Assembly (NCBI GenBank): GCA_027858355.1
Contig: JAQICW010000467.1
Coordinates: forward strand, 1-6,767
Reading direction: 5' to 3'
DNA length: 6,767 bases
Source of the DNA: Desulfobacula sp.
GTDB taxonomy: Bacteria; Desulfobacterota; Desulfobacteria; Desulfobacterales; Desulfobacteraceae
Each line of letters begins with the position of its first letter. Within the stretch, counting starts at the first letter, position 1. The notes beneath the pieces are model-generated. The model was given only the letters and a program-made list of their open reading frames with translations. It searched no databases and had not been told where the DNA came from. Positions 1 to 6,023 of this stretch are shown here, in pieces. Both the position numbers and the translations under genes were made by a program.

Positions 1-2
1 GA

Positions 3-77
3 TTAAACCATTATTTAGTATATCCATTGGAAGATGTCAATAAACGCAAGCAAATATTTAAACCGTTAAATATGTAA
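3..77 (+). other. possible 3' end of an upstream gene (weak)
   Basis: One + strand frame is open from base 3 to a TAA at 75-77, giving 24 residues that end in ...KRKQIFKPLNM. The other two + frames close early. This could be the C-terminus of a gene that starts before the window, but 24 codons of AT-rich sequence are open by chance fairly often, and I recognise no family in it. A perfect 8-bp inverted repeat lies inside its last third, which fits intergenic DNA better. proC often precedes yggT in related genomes, but these residues do not look like the end of ProC. Confidence 0.15.
54..73. repeat. perfect 8-bp inverted repeat upstream of yggT
   Basis: ATATTTAA at 54-61 is the exact reverse complement of TTAAATAT at 66-73, with a 4-base ACCG centre. 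It lies just upstream of the promoter-like element that starts at 84. An AT-rich hairpin this weak, with no T-run after it on the + strand, is a poor terminator. It could be a regulator site or simply AT-rich upstream DNA. Confidence 0.4.
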
Positions 78-83
78 AAAAAC

Positions 84-111
84 TTGACTTTTCATACTAT
101 CCATAGTTAAT
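84..111 (+). promoter_or_regulatory. candidate sigma-70 promoter for yggT
   Basis: TTGACT at 84-89 matches five of six bases of the -35 consensus. GTTAAT at 106-111, after a 16-base spacer, matches four of six of the -10. It lies about 45 bases upstream of the yggT start. A small 5-2-5 palindrome (ACTAT cc ATAGT, 96-107) fills most of the spacer and could be an operator. The prediction is by eye only; no transcription start is known. Confidence 0.4.
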
Positions 112-154
112 CAGAGCAGTGAAAGGGTCGAAATTATTGAAAAAGGGTGTATGA

Positions 155-457
155 ATGTTCATATTAGCAAATTTTTTTCAAGCCATAGCTGTAATCCTGA
201 ATTATGCGCTTACGTTTTATATGTGGATTGTTATTGCAGGGGCCGTTCTGTCCTGGGTGAGCCCTGATCCCTACAACCCCATTGTCAGGTTTATCAATAT
301 GGCAACGGAGCCTGTTTTTTATCAAATCAGAAAGAGGCTTCCCGTGAATTTCGGGGGGCTTGATATATCTCCTATTATAGTGATTTTAGCTATTATTTTT
401 CTTCAGACCTTTGTTGTGAACAGCCTTCACGGGCTGGCTCGCACAATAGCACAATGA
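155..457 (+). CDS. yggT: YggT family inner-membrane protein (single domain)
   Basis: A small integral membrane protein of 100 residues. Two hydrophobic segments (about 9-33 and 70-90) flank the family signature: SWVSPDPYNPIVRF at 33-46, TEPVFYQIRKRLP at 51-63 and GGLDISPI at 67-74. It has one YggT repeat, as in many bacteria and in plastid CCB3-type relatives; the E. coli protein has two. The molecular role is poorly defined. Links to osmotic stress, membrane-protein assembly and cell shape come from the family, not from this sequence. The start is the ATG at 155, with GGG at 145-147 seven bases upstream. An ATG at 151 is in another frame. The divIVA-domain gene follows 16 bases after the stop, a common yggT neighbour, which suggests co-transcription and a shared envelope or division role. 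Confidence 0.9.
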   Translation: MFILANFFQAIAVILNYALTFYMWIVIAGAVLSWVSPDPYNPIVRFINMATEPVFYQIRKRLPVNFGGLDISPIIVILAIIFLQTFVVNSLHGLARTIAQ

Positions 458-473
458 AAAGCGAGGTATTCTT

Positions 474-974
474 ATGGGCATAACACCAATGGTTGTTAAA
501 CAAAAAGAGTTTACGACAAGATTCAGGGGGTTTGATGTTCAGGAAGTAGATTTTTTTCTTGAAGATGTGGGAAGAGAACTTGATACTCTGAATCATTCCA
601 TTAAACGTCTTCAAGAAGAAAATCACCGGATGAACCTGGAGAATGAGGGCTATAGAAAAAGAGAAGTTTCCATGAGAAATGCCATGATTCAGTCCCAGAA
701 AGTCCTGGATCAAATGAAAGAAAATGCTAAAAAATTGTCACAGCTGATTATTGCCAATGCTGAAGTTGAAGCGGAAAAAATATTAAATAGAACCCATAAG
801 CGGCTTTCACAACTTCATAGCGATATAATGGAGTTGAAACGTCAACGGATTCAGCTTGAAATGCAAATCAGTGCAGTACTTGAATCCCATTCAAAAATGC
901 TTGAGATGACAAAGGAAGAAAATAAGGTTGCCGATGAAACGGATTCTACCTTAAGGTTTATCAAACAGGCATAA
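474..974 (+). CDS. divIVA: DivIVA domain-containing coiled-coil protein
   Basis: A 166-residue protein with an N-terminal DivIVA domain. The start MGITPMVVKQKEF leads into FRGFDVQEVDFFLEDV (17-32). F17 and R18 match in number and context the membrane-inserting Phe and Arg known from Bacillus DivIVA. From about residue 33 to 150 it is a charged, heptad-like helix rich in Glu, Lys, Gln and Leu, with an Ala/Glu stretch near 93-103 typical of the second coiled coil. Family members bind negatively curved membrane at poles or septa and recruit partners. Those of Gram-negative anaerobes are mostly uncharacterised, so the partner here is unknown. The start ATG has GAGG at 463-466, seven bases upstream. 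Being next to yggT and upstream of two pilus ATPase genes makes a polar scaffold role tempting, but that is inference. Confidence 0.9.
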   Translation: MGITPMVVKQKEFTTRFRGFDVQEVDFFLEDVGRELDTLNHSIKRLQEENHRMNLENEGYRKREVSMRNAMIQSQKVLDQMKENAKKLSQLIIANAEVEAEKILNRTHKRLSQLHSDIMELKRQRIQLEMQISAVLESHSKMLEMTKEENKVADETDSTLRFIKQA

Positions 975-977
975 TTT

Positions 978-1021
978 TTCAATTAAGCAATAAGTTAAAT
1001 TCAATTAAGCAATAAGTTAAA
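978..1021 (+). repeat. two perfect 22-bp tandem repeats before pilT
   Basis: Bases 978-999 are repeated exactly at 1000-1021: two full copies with no mismatch and no spacer. Each unit starts TTCAATTAAG and ends AAGTTAAA. The second copy runs directly into the pilT ribosome binding site at 1021-1025. With a 22-bp period, the copies sit about two helical turns apart on the same DNA face. Two copies are too few, and too close together, for a CRISPR array. It may be a recent slippage duplication or a paired binding site. Confidence 0.95.
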
Positions 1022-1025
1022 AGGG
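1021..1025 (+). promoter_or_regulatory. ribosome binding site that sets the pilT start
   Basis: AAGGG at 1021-1025 lies eight bases before the ATG at 1034 but only two before an in-frame TTG at 1028. The spacing supports the ATG as the true start, giving 360 rather than 362 residues. Confidence 0.7.
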
Positions 1026-1033
1026 TATTGAAA

Positions 1034-2116
1034 ATGGCAGAAATTGATGCTTTCTTTAAGCTGATGCACGAACAGGGCGCTTCTGACCTCCACCTGTCCT
1101 CAGGCCAGCAACCTGCATTAAGGCTTCATGGCGATATTGAGCGTATAAAATACGAAACTCTGACCAGCGATAAACTGCGGGGATTATTATATGAAATAAC
1201 CTCACAGGAGAAGATTAAGGCCTTTGAAGAAACCGGGGATGTGGATTTTGGTTATGAAATTCCAGGTATGGCCAGATACAGGGCAAATTATTTTATGCAG
1301 AAAAACGGTGTTTCAGCTGTTTTCCGTGAGATTCCGTCGGAGATATTGACGGCAGAACAATTAGGGCTTCCTCCTGTTATTTCAAAACTGGCTGAGCTTC
1401 CAAGAGGGCTGGTTCTGGTCACAGGGCCAACAGGTTCCGGCAAATCAACTACTCTGGCCGCAATTATAGACCAGGCAAACCGAGTCAGAAAAGATCATAT
1501 TATCACGGTTGAAGATCCTATTGAGTTTGTACACAGAAGTCAGAGATGTATAGTGAGTCACAGGGAGGTGGGGTTGCATACACAGACTTTTGCATCGGCC
1601 CTGAGAGGAGCCCTGCGTGAAGACCCCGATATTATCCTTGTGGGGGAGTTAAGAGATCTTGAAACTATTGCCCTTGCCATAGAGGCTGCATCCACAGGTC
1701 ACCTGGTATTTGGCACCCTGCATACCTCCAGTGCCGCTAAAACCGTTGATAGAATTATTGAAGTGTTCCCCTCCACTGAGCAGGCCCAGATACGTTCTAC
1801 ATTATCCGATGGCCTGAGAGCTGTTGTGGCCCAGACATTGTTTAAAAGGATAGATAAAAAAGGTAGATGTGCTGCCATGGAAATTCTTGTGGCTACCCCT
1901 GCTGTGCGAAATCTTATCAGGGAAGGTAAAACGCATCAGGTTCCTTCTATGATTCAGACGGGAAAGAAATATGGGATGCAATTGCTGGATGATGCCATCA
2001 TGCAATTGTACCAAAAAGGATGGATCAGCCCTGATGAGGCCTATAGCAAGGCGAATAATAAATCTTTGTTCAGGCCATTTCTAAAGAATCCGCCGAATGA
2101 TTTTACAGAAGCTTAA
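1034..2116 (+). CDS. pilT: type IV pilus retraction ATPase PilT
   Basis: A cytoplasmic hexameric secretion-type ATPase that powers type IV pilus depolymerisation (twitching, surface sensing, DNA uptake). It is 360 residues from the ATG, close to the usual PilT length. The N-terminal PAS-like domain begins with the family pattern GASDLHLSSG (15-24). The ATPase core shows Walker A GPTGSGKST (131-139, Lys137), Asp box VEDPIEF (159-165), Walker B region ILVGELRD (201-208, catalytic Glu205) and His box TGHLVFGTLHT (221-231). AVRNLIRE at 290-297 is a near-exact AIRNLIRE motif, which in studied PilT proteins is needed for retraction. It follows divIVA by 59 bases that contain the 22-bp repeats. A second PilT-family gene follows 97 bases downstream. 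No assembly ATPase (PilB) or pilin is in the window, so the rest of the pilus machine must lie elsewhere. Confidence 0.96.
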   Translation: MAEIDAFFKLMHEQGASDLHLSSGQQPALRLHGDIERIKYETLTSDKLRGLLYEITSQEKIKAFEETGDVDFGYEIPGMARYRANYFMQKNGVSAVFREIPSEILTAEQLGLPPVISKLAELPRGLVLVTGPTGSGKSTTLAAIIDQANRVRKDHIITVEDPIEFVHRSQRCIVSHREVGLHTQTFASALRGALREDPDIILVGELRDLETIALAIEAASTGHLVFGTLHTSSAAKTVDRIIEVFPSTEQAQIRSTLSDGLRAVVAQTLFKRIDKKGRCAAMEILVATPAVRNLIREGKTHQVPSMIQTGKKYGMQLLDDAIMQLYQKGWISPDEAYSKANNKSLFRPFLKNPPNDFTEA

Positions 2117-2200
2117 AGTTTTTTTATAACTATTCAGCTTTTATTTTAGGAAGATTTCTGATTTTATAAAAATGGTTTTCTGTTTTTTAAATTAAAACTA

Positions 2201-2206
2201 AGAGGA
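2201..2206 (+). promoter_or_regulatory. ribosome binding site supporting a GTG start
   Basis: AGAGGA at 2201-2206 lies seven bases before the GTG at 2214. An ATG at 2209 is only two bases away from it and opens a two-codon frame (ATG GCG TGA) whose stop overlaps the GTG. The spacing favours GTG as the start of the second PilT-family gene. Confidence 0.65.
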
Positions 2207-2213
2207 AAATGGC

Positions 2214-3380
2214 GTGAAGAAACAACAGATTGACCATATCCTTTCCAAAATGCTGGACTTCCATGACAATGTTTCAGACTTGAACATTACGCCGGGCAAA
2301 CCATTGCAGGTTGAAAGTTCCGGTGAACTGGTTGCCGTGAACATAGAACCTGAGTTTAAAGTGTTGACACCCTTTCAAACTGAAATATTTGCATTGAATT
2401 TGATTAATAATAATCGAAAATTAATGGAAACCCTTATCAGGGAAGGGTCTTGTGACCTTTCCTATCAACTTGGTGGAAAGGCGCGTTTCAGGGTGAATAT
2501 TTTTTCAAGATCAGGAAAGTATTCCATTGTCCTGAGAAAACTTGAGACAAAAATTCCCACCATTGAAGAACTGAATCTGCCAAAGGCATTTCACACCATG
2601 GCAGAAGAGAAAAACGGCATTATTTTTGTTACTGGTGCCACGGGTTCCGGAAAATCAACATCCCTTGCTGCGCTACTGGATAAAATAAATGAAAAAAAAT
2701 CGGTTCATGTCATCACCCTTGAAGATCCAATTGAATATCAACATCCCCAGAAAAAATCCACATTTAACCAGCGGGAGCTGGGAGCTGATTTTGATACCTT
2801 TGCAACGGGCTTAAGAGCTGCCCTGCGCCAGGCACCAAAAGTAATCCTGGTGGGTGAGATGAGAGACAGGGAAACAGTGGAAATTGGCCTTTCTGCTGCT
2901 GAAACAGGGCATCTTGTCCTGTCAACATTGCATACCATAGATGCCGGTCAAACCATTAATCGTATTTTGGGGATGTTTCACACGGAAGAAGAAAAACAGA
3001 TCAGAATTCGTCTGGCTGATACCATCAAGTGGGTTGTCGCCCAGAGGTTATTGCCAAAGATCGGTGGTGGAAGGGTTGCAGTTTTTGAAATTATGGGCTC
3101 GAATTTGAGGGTGAGAGATTCCATTCTCAATGGAGAATCTGAGGGCAAGACATTTAATGAGATCATTACCGCAGGCAAGGCCCAGGGTATGGCCACTTTT
3201 GATGAATATATACTTTCTCTTTATGAAAAGGGGAATATCAGTGAAGATATCGCATCCTCATATGCATCACGGAAGGACATTGTGGGTCGAGGCCTTGATT
3301 CGATAAAAAGCGCCAGAGGCGAGACCACAACAAATATTAATTCATTGGAAATCGATCATGGTTATAAAGGAAGAGAGTAA
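2214..3380 (+). CDS. pilT: PilT-family ATPase, second paralogue
   Basis: A second retraction-type ATPase of 388 residues, starting at GTG. Its N-terminal domain keeps the pattern VSDLNITPG (20-28). The core has Walker A GATGSGKST (141-149, Lys147), Asp box LEDPIEY (169-175), Walker B region ILVGEMRD (211-218, Glu215) and His box TGHLVLSTLHT (231-241), so it should hydrolyse ATP. Where PilT has AIRNLIRE, this protein has RVRDSILNGE (299-308). It also carries a longer polar C-terminal tail (about 355-388). It is therefore a diverged paralogue rather than a duplicate copy, probably with an accessory or tuning role like that proposed for PilU or the extra PilTs of Geobacter and Myxococcus. A receiver-like gene follows three bases after its stop, a spacing that implies translational coupling. 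Confidence 0.93.
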   Translation: MKKQQIDHILSKMLDFHDNVSDLNITPGKPLQVESSGELVAVNIEPEFKVLTPFQTEIFALNLINNNRKLMETLIREGSCDLSYQLGGKARFRVNIFSRSGKYSIVLRKLETKIPTIEELNLPKAFHTMAEEKNGIIFVTGATGSGKSTSLAALLDKINEKKSVHVITLEDPIEYQHPQKKSTFNQRELGADFDTFATGLRAALRQAPKVILVGEMRDRETVEIGLSAAETGHLVLSTLHTIDAGQTINRILGMFHTEEEKQIRIRLADTIKWVVAQRLLPKIGGGRVAVFEIMGSNLRVRDSILNGESEGKTFNEIITAGKAQGMATFDEYILSLYEKGNISEDIASSYASRKDIVGRGLDSIKSARGETTTNINSLEIDHGYKGRE

Positions 3381-3383
3381 ACT

Positions 3384-3806
3384 ATGAACGCTTTGATTTG
3401 TATAAATGGCGATGATTTAGGAAAAAAGGTGGTTTCAGTGGTTAAACAGATGGGCCTGAATACAGAGTCTGTAACCAATGCCAGAGAGGCACTGAAAAAA
3501 CTTGAATATCATATTTATCATCTGGTGATCATTGATGATGCGTTTGATCAAAATAAGGGAATGGCAAGTATTATTGACAGGATGAACACCATGGATATGT
3601 CTTTGAGACGCAGGATTTGTGTTGTCTGGGTCAGCAATAAATTCAATACCAATGATAATTTAACGTCGTTGCATTTCAGTGTCAACGCTATCCTTTATCA
3701 GGGTGACATTCCTCATCTTAAGCCATTTTTATCCCGGGCCTTACTTGAACATAAACATTTTTACACAGTCTATAATGAGTCCTTGAAAATGGCCGGAAAA
3801 GGTTAA
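3384..3806 (+). CDS. degenerate response-regulator receiver-like protein
   Basis: A 140-residue protein, probably with the CheY-like fold, called from its layout and not from a strong motif. Strand 1 is ALICIN (3-8), followed by D10 and D11 in the acidic-pocket position. After a helix containing NAREALKKL comes YHLVIIDD (45-52), whose Asp51 falls where a receiver is phosphorylated. VVWVSNK (80-86) places Ser84 at the Thr/Ser switch. The usual Lys-Pro of strand 5 is missing: the region reads NAILYQGDIPHL (101-112), with Gln or Gly where Lys is expected. Phosphorylation, if any, may not signal in the usual way. There is no output domain. The start lies three bases after the pilT paralogue stop, with GGAAGAGAG just upstream. 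That suggests it partners the pilus ATPases. It could be a pseudo-receiver or a hypothetical protein of another fold. Confidence 0.7.
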   Translation: MNALICINGDDLGKKVVSVVKQMGLNTESVTNAREALKKLEYHIYHLVIIDDAFDQNKGMASIIDRMNTMDMSLRRRICVVWVSNKFNTNDNLTSLHFSVNAILYQGDIPHLKPFLSRALLEHKHFYTVYNESLKMAGKG

Positions 3807-4417
3807 AGGTGAATGACTTTATCAGCTATCTGCATAGAAGTCACTGTGTCCAGCATGTTGGTGGTTTCACCGATAACCTTATCATCCATTAATCCCAAAT
3901 GGGTCAGGCATGCACCGCAAACAAGGATCACCACTCCCAGGGCTTTAAGTTCCTTGAGCTCTTCAAGAATTTGGGAGTCTTTGGTGGAAAATTTTACCCC
4001 ATGATTTAACAATACCAGGCGCCAGAGATCAGGGCCCATTTCTTTCAAGGTTTTAACAAAATTGACCATAAGTTTTCGACCAAGTGTATCATCCCCCTTT
4101 CCAATCTGCTGTGAAGAGAGGATGACTAAAATTTTCTGGCAGTCAGAGTCCTCTTTTGTTTTAACAGGTTCAGAAGTGGTTTTCTGGTTTTTAGCTTTTC
4201 CAGGATCTTTTTGACCGGACACGATCAAGGTGCTTCCATCTAAAGCAACAGATACTTCAAATCCCTGGAAGTTTAAGAAGCGGCTCACATTTTCCGCAGC
4301 AGCATCATTATCAATTAGAACATCAATTTTAGTAACATCTTCCTGTTCAAGGTATTGTTTTGTTTTCAGCACAGGTGCCGGGCATTCCAGTTTTCTGGCA
4401 TCAATTTTTTTTGTCAT
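3803..4417 (-). CDS. yedF: YedF-type sulfurtransferase-like selenium metabolism protein
   Basis: A 204-residue two-domain protein. Residues 1-70 are a TusA/SirA-like domain with the CPAP motif at 12-15 (Cys12 is the expected persulfide or selenide-carrying residue). A polar linker (about 70-93) joins a DsrE/DsrF-like domain (95-204) with SSQQIGKGDDTLGRKLM (101-117), LLNHGVKF (136-143), a Cys-x-x-Cys pair at C167 and C170 in ILVCGACL, and GETTNML (183-189). This order and these motifs match the YedF family, which co-occurs with selenium utilisation. A role in handling reactive selenium or sulfur is inferred from the family; no sel gene is visible here. The start ATG has AAAGGT-type sequence at 4427-4432 upstream on the - strand. 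Its stop overlaps that of the convergent receiver-like gene by sharing TTAA at 3803-3806. Confidence 0.9.
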   Translation of the reverse strand: MTKKIDARKLECPAPVLKTKQYLEQEDVTKIDVLIDNDAAAENVSRFLNFQGFEVSVALDGSTLIVSGQKDPGKAKNQKTTSEPVKTKEDSDCQKILVILSSQQIGKGDDTLGRKLMVNFVKTLKEMGPDLWRLVLLNHGVKFSTKDSQILEELKELKALGVVILVCGACLTHLGLMDDKVIGETTNMLDTVTSMQIADKVIHL

Positions 4418-4455
4418 TATCTGTACACCTTTTTAATGTATTCAAGTAAGGTCCA

Positions 4456-4484
4456 ATTCTAAGAAGGTCTTACCCCTAAGTCAA
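4456..4484 (-). promoter_or_regulatory. candidate sigma-70 promoter for yedF
   Basis: Read on the - strand, TTGACT (4484-4479) and TAGAAT (4461-4456) are separated by 17 bases. Each matches five of six consensus positions, the best promoter in the window. The transcript would start near 4449 and leave a leader of about 30 bases before the yedF ATG. GACCTT occurs twice on this strand, at 4469-4464 within the spacer and at 4453-4448 around the expected +1. The 16-base interval could mark a regulator site. Confidence 0.6.
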
Positions 4485-4592
4485 ATAGCAATATCTGATA
4501 CAAATTTTAATTGTCATTGAAAATGCAGATACTTAATCTTAAAACGAGTCCATTATTTTTGAGCGAGCCCTTAAAGGTACAATTAAAAAGAT

Positions 4593-4622
4593 TTGACAGG
4601 CAGGGCCTTATATGACCATACT
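4593..4622 (+). promoter_or_regulatory. candidate sigma-70 promoter for the 98-residue gene
   Basis: A perfect TTGACA lies at 4593-4598. CATACT at 4617-4622, after an 18-base spacer, matches four of six -10 positions. The start would be near 4630, about 40 bases before the ATG at 4670. It is divergent from the yedF promoter, with about 110 bases between the two -35 elements. I see no strong palindrome between them. Confidence 0.4.
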
Positions 4623-4669
4623 TTTATTAAAATTGAAATAAATACAATTGTTACAAAAAGGAGAACCAA

Positions 4670-4966
4670 ATGGTTATTATCTCAAATGTCACTTATCCCC
4701 CGGAAAGTACAAAAGAAATTGCAAAACGATATCTTATGGCACCTGTCCTGCCTGATTTTTTGAATAAAAAAGGCCCCTATGTTTCAGCCAGCATGACAGG
4801 CGGCATGAATTCCATCACTTTTTATGAACTGGATAATGACAGGCTTGCAGAAGGCTTAAAAGTTATTGGTGAGAGCCTGGCAATATATTTTGGTGTGCCA
4901 GGATATAAATATGATCTTAAGCCTTATTTTGAGCTTGAAGAGGGGTTGGCAATACTGGGGTTGTAA
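4670..4966 (+). CDS. small protein of unknown function, ferredoxin-like fold predicted
   Basis: A 98-residue soluble protein; I do not recognise a named family. By eye the pattern is strand (VIISNVTYP, 2-10), helix (14-28), strand (38-42), strand (48-53), helix (56-73), strand (79-87), short helix (89-96). That beta-alpha-beta-beta-alpha-beta order would suit a dimeric alpha/beta barrel. There are no cysteines or His clusters, no signal peptide and no membrane segment. Notable stretches are KGPYVSASMTGGMNSIT (34-50) and FGVPGYKYDLKPYFELEEGL (74-93). The gene is convincing: an AAGGAG ribosome binding site at 4658-4663, six bases before the ATG, a promoter upstream and tidy convergent spacing to the next gene. 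It is divergent from yedF, so shared control with selenium or sulfur metabolism is possible but unproven. Confidence 0.85.
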   Translation: MVIISNVTYPPESTKEIAKRYLMAPVLPDFLNKKGPYVSASMTGGMNSITFYELDNDRLAEGLKVIGESLAIYFGVPGYKYDLKPYFELEEGLAILGL

Positions 4967-4984
4967 TCCTGTTTCATATTACAA
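4961..4984. terminator. weak bidirectional hairpin between convergent genes
   Basis: TTGTAAT (4961-4967) and ATTACAA (4978-4984) are exact reverse complements around a 10-base loop. The hairpin spans both stop codons of the convergent 98-residue gene and dihydrouridine synthase gene. The 7-bp, AT-rich stem has no clear T-run after it in either direction, so it is a poor intrinsic terminator. It is the only candidate in this 12-base gap. Confidence 0.3.
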
Positions 4985-6004
4985 GAATAAATTCAGGTTT
5001 GGTCTCAAAAGAGTTTCAGGATTGGATTCAAATATTGAATCAAGGTTGTTTCTGATATCATCCATTGTTTGTGCGCGGATCAGCTTTTTTAAAATATGAT
5101 GCCCGAATTTAAAATTTGCACAAAAATATGGAGAAAATTTTTTAAACAGCTTAACGCTAAAATGATCCGTATAATGATCTAAAAGAATCTGTGTCATTCT
5201 CACTGCCGTGGTATAAAAAATATCAGCCTTGGGAGAAAAATCTTGTGTCCACTGGGCAAACAGCCATGGCTTTGCCACAGCCATGCGGCCGATAGAAAGT
5301 CCCTGACAGGAAGTTTGTTCAACCATTTTGGCACCATCTTCTGCCAGAAAAAGATTTCCATTTCCAAAAACAGGGATTTCAACGGCCTGCCTGACAAGGG
5401 CTATGACATCCCAAAGGGGAGGCCGGTTCCTCCTGTCAGGTGCAACCCTGGGATGGAAGGTGAGTGCGTCAGCCCCGGCATCTTCAAAGCGCCTGGCCAT
5501 ATCCACGGCAAATTGGGGATTGTTGTCCCAACCGAGCCTGAATTTAACAAATAAAGGGATAGAAACGGATTCTCTCACGGATTTTACGATGTTTGATGAA
5601 AGGTCAGGGCCTTTTAATAGAGCAGCCCCGCATCCTTTTTTACAGATCGCTGCCACAGAACAACCAAAATTAAGATCAACCCCGAAAAAGCCCTCTTTTT
5701 CTATTCGTATGGCAGCTTTTGCCATGCTTTCCGGTTCAGATCCAAAGATCTGGCAGACAAGATATCCAAGCTCCTCCTGCCGCCAATTAAACACCAGGGA
5801 AACATCTGGATTTTCAAGGGGAATAGCTTTTGCACTGCACATTCCTGTAAACAAAAGGCCAAACCCGCCAAACTCAGAAATGAGCTGTCTTAAGGCAATA
5901 TGACCAAGCCCTGCCATGGGCGCAAGCACGAGCCTGTTCCGGATGATTTGATCTTTTATCCTTAAGTCTTTTAAAAGATATTGGGAAAGCGTATGGTTTT
6001 TCAT
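4979..6004 (-). CDS. dus: tRNA-dihydrouridine synthase family protein
   Basis: An FMN-dependent, NADPH-using enzyme of the family that reduces uridine to dihydrouridine in tRNA loops. At 341 residues it has normal length. An FMN-binding TIM barrel starts at NRLVLAPMAGLGHIALRQL (23-41). QIFGSEPESMAKAA (85-98) and VDLNFGCS (109-116) follow, with catalytic Cys115, then KKGCGAALLKGPDL (122-135), VKFRLGWD (153-160), FHPR (183-186), PVFGNGNLF (211-219) and IGRMAVAKPW (238-247). The C-terminal helical domain (about 265-325) should bind tRNA. Oddly, the usual Pro after the catalytic Cys is Ser116, and the usual HGRT-like motif reads HPRV. The U position modified, and the DusA/B/C class, cannot be set by eye. 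No clear ribosome binding site precedes the ATG; no better start is available, since the next Met (30) lies inside the barrel. Confidence 0.88.
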   Translation of the reverse strand: MKNHTLSQYLLKDLRIKDQIIRNRLVLAPMAGLGHIALRQLISEFGGFGLLFTGMCSAKAIPLENPDVSLVFNWRQEELGYLVCQIFGSEPESMAKAAIRIEKEGFFGVDLNFGCSVAAICKKGCGAALLKGPDLSSNIVKSVRESVSIPLFVKFRLGWDNNPQFAVDMARRFEDAGADALTFHPRVAPDRRNRPPLWDVIALVRQAVEIPVFGNGNLFLAEDGAKMVEQTSCQGLSIGRMAVAKPWLFAQWTQDFSPKADIFYTTAVRMTQILLDHYTDHFSVKLFKKFSPYFCANFKFGHHILKKLIRAQTMDDIRNNLDSIFESNPETLLRPNLNLFL

Positions 6005-6023
6005 TTTCTAATCGGCAAAAGTG

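Noticed and set aside
393..713. 106-codon - strand frame over yggT/divIVA
   Set aside because: It overlaps two well-supported + strand genes and shows no recognisable domain or ribosome binding site.
978..1021. CRISPR-like repeat
   Set aside because: Only two copies, with no spacer between them and no cas gene nearby.
1028..1033. TTG at 1028 as the pilT start, giving 362 residues
   Set aside because: It is only two bases from the AAGGG ribosome binding site. The ATG at 1034 has normal eight-base spacing and gives the usual N-terminus.
2117..2213. Terminator or promoter between the two pilT genes
   Set aside because: The gap has T-runs and AT-rich short palindromes but no GC-containing stem followed by a T-run, and no -35/-10 pair I would defend.
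2209..2217. Two-codon leader frame ATG GCG TGA overlapping the GTG start
   Set aside because: The ATG is two bases from the ribosome binding site, so it is a poor start. Such mini-frames are common by chance.
3803..4417. Selenoprotein or in-frame UGA in or around yedF, suggested by its selenium link
   Set aside because: The yedF frame is continuous with Cys at the expected positions. I see no in-frame TGA that extends any neighbouring gene into conserved sequence.
5200..5903. Long open frames opposite and beside the dihydrouridine synthase gene (including a 191-codon + strand frame)
   Set aside because: They lie over a gene with clear family motifs, have no family-like sequence or ribosome binding site, and are shadows of its codon use.
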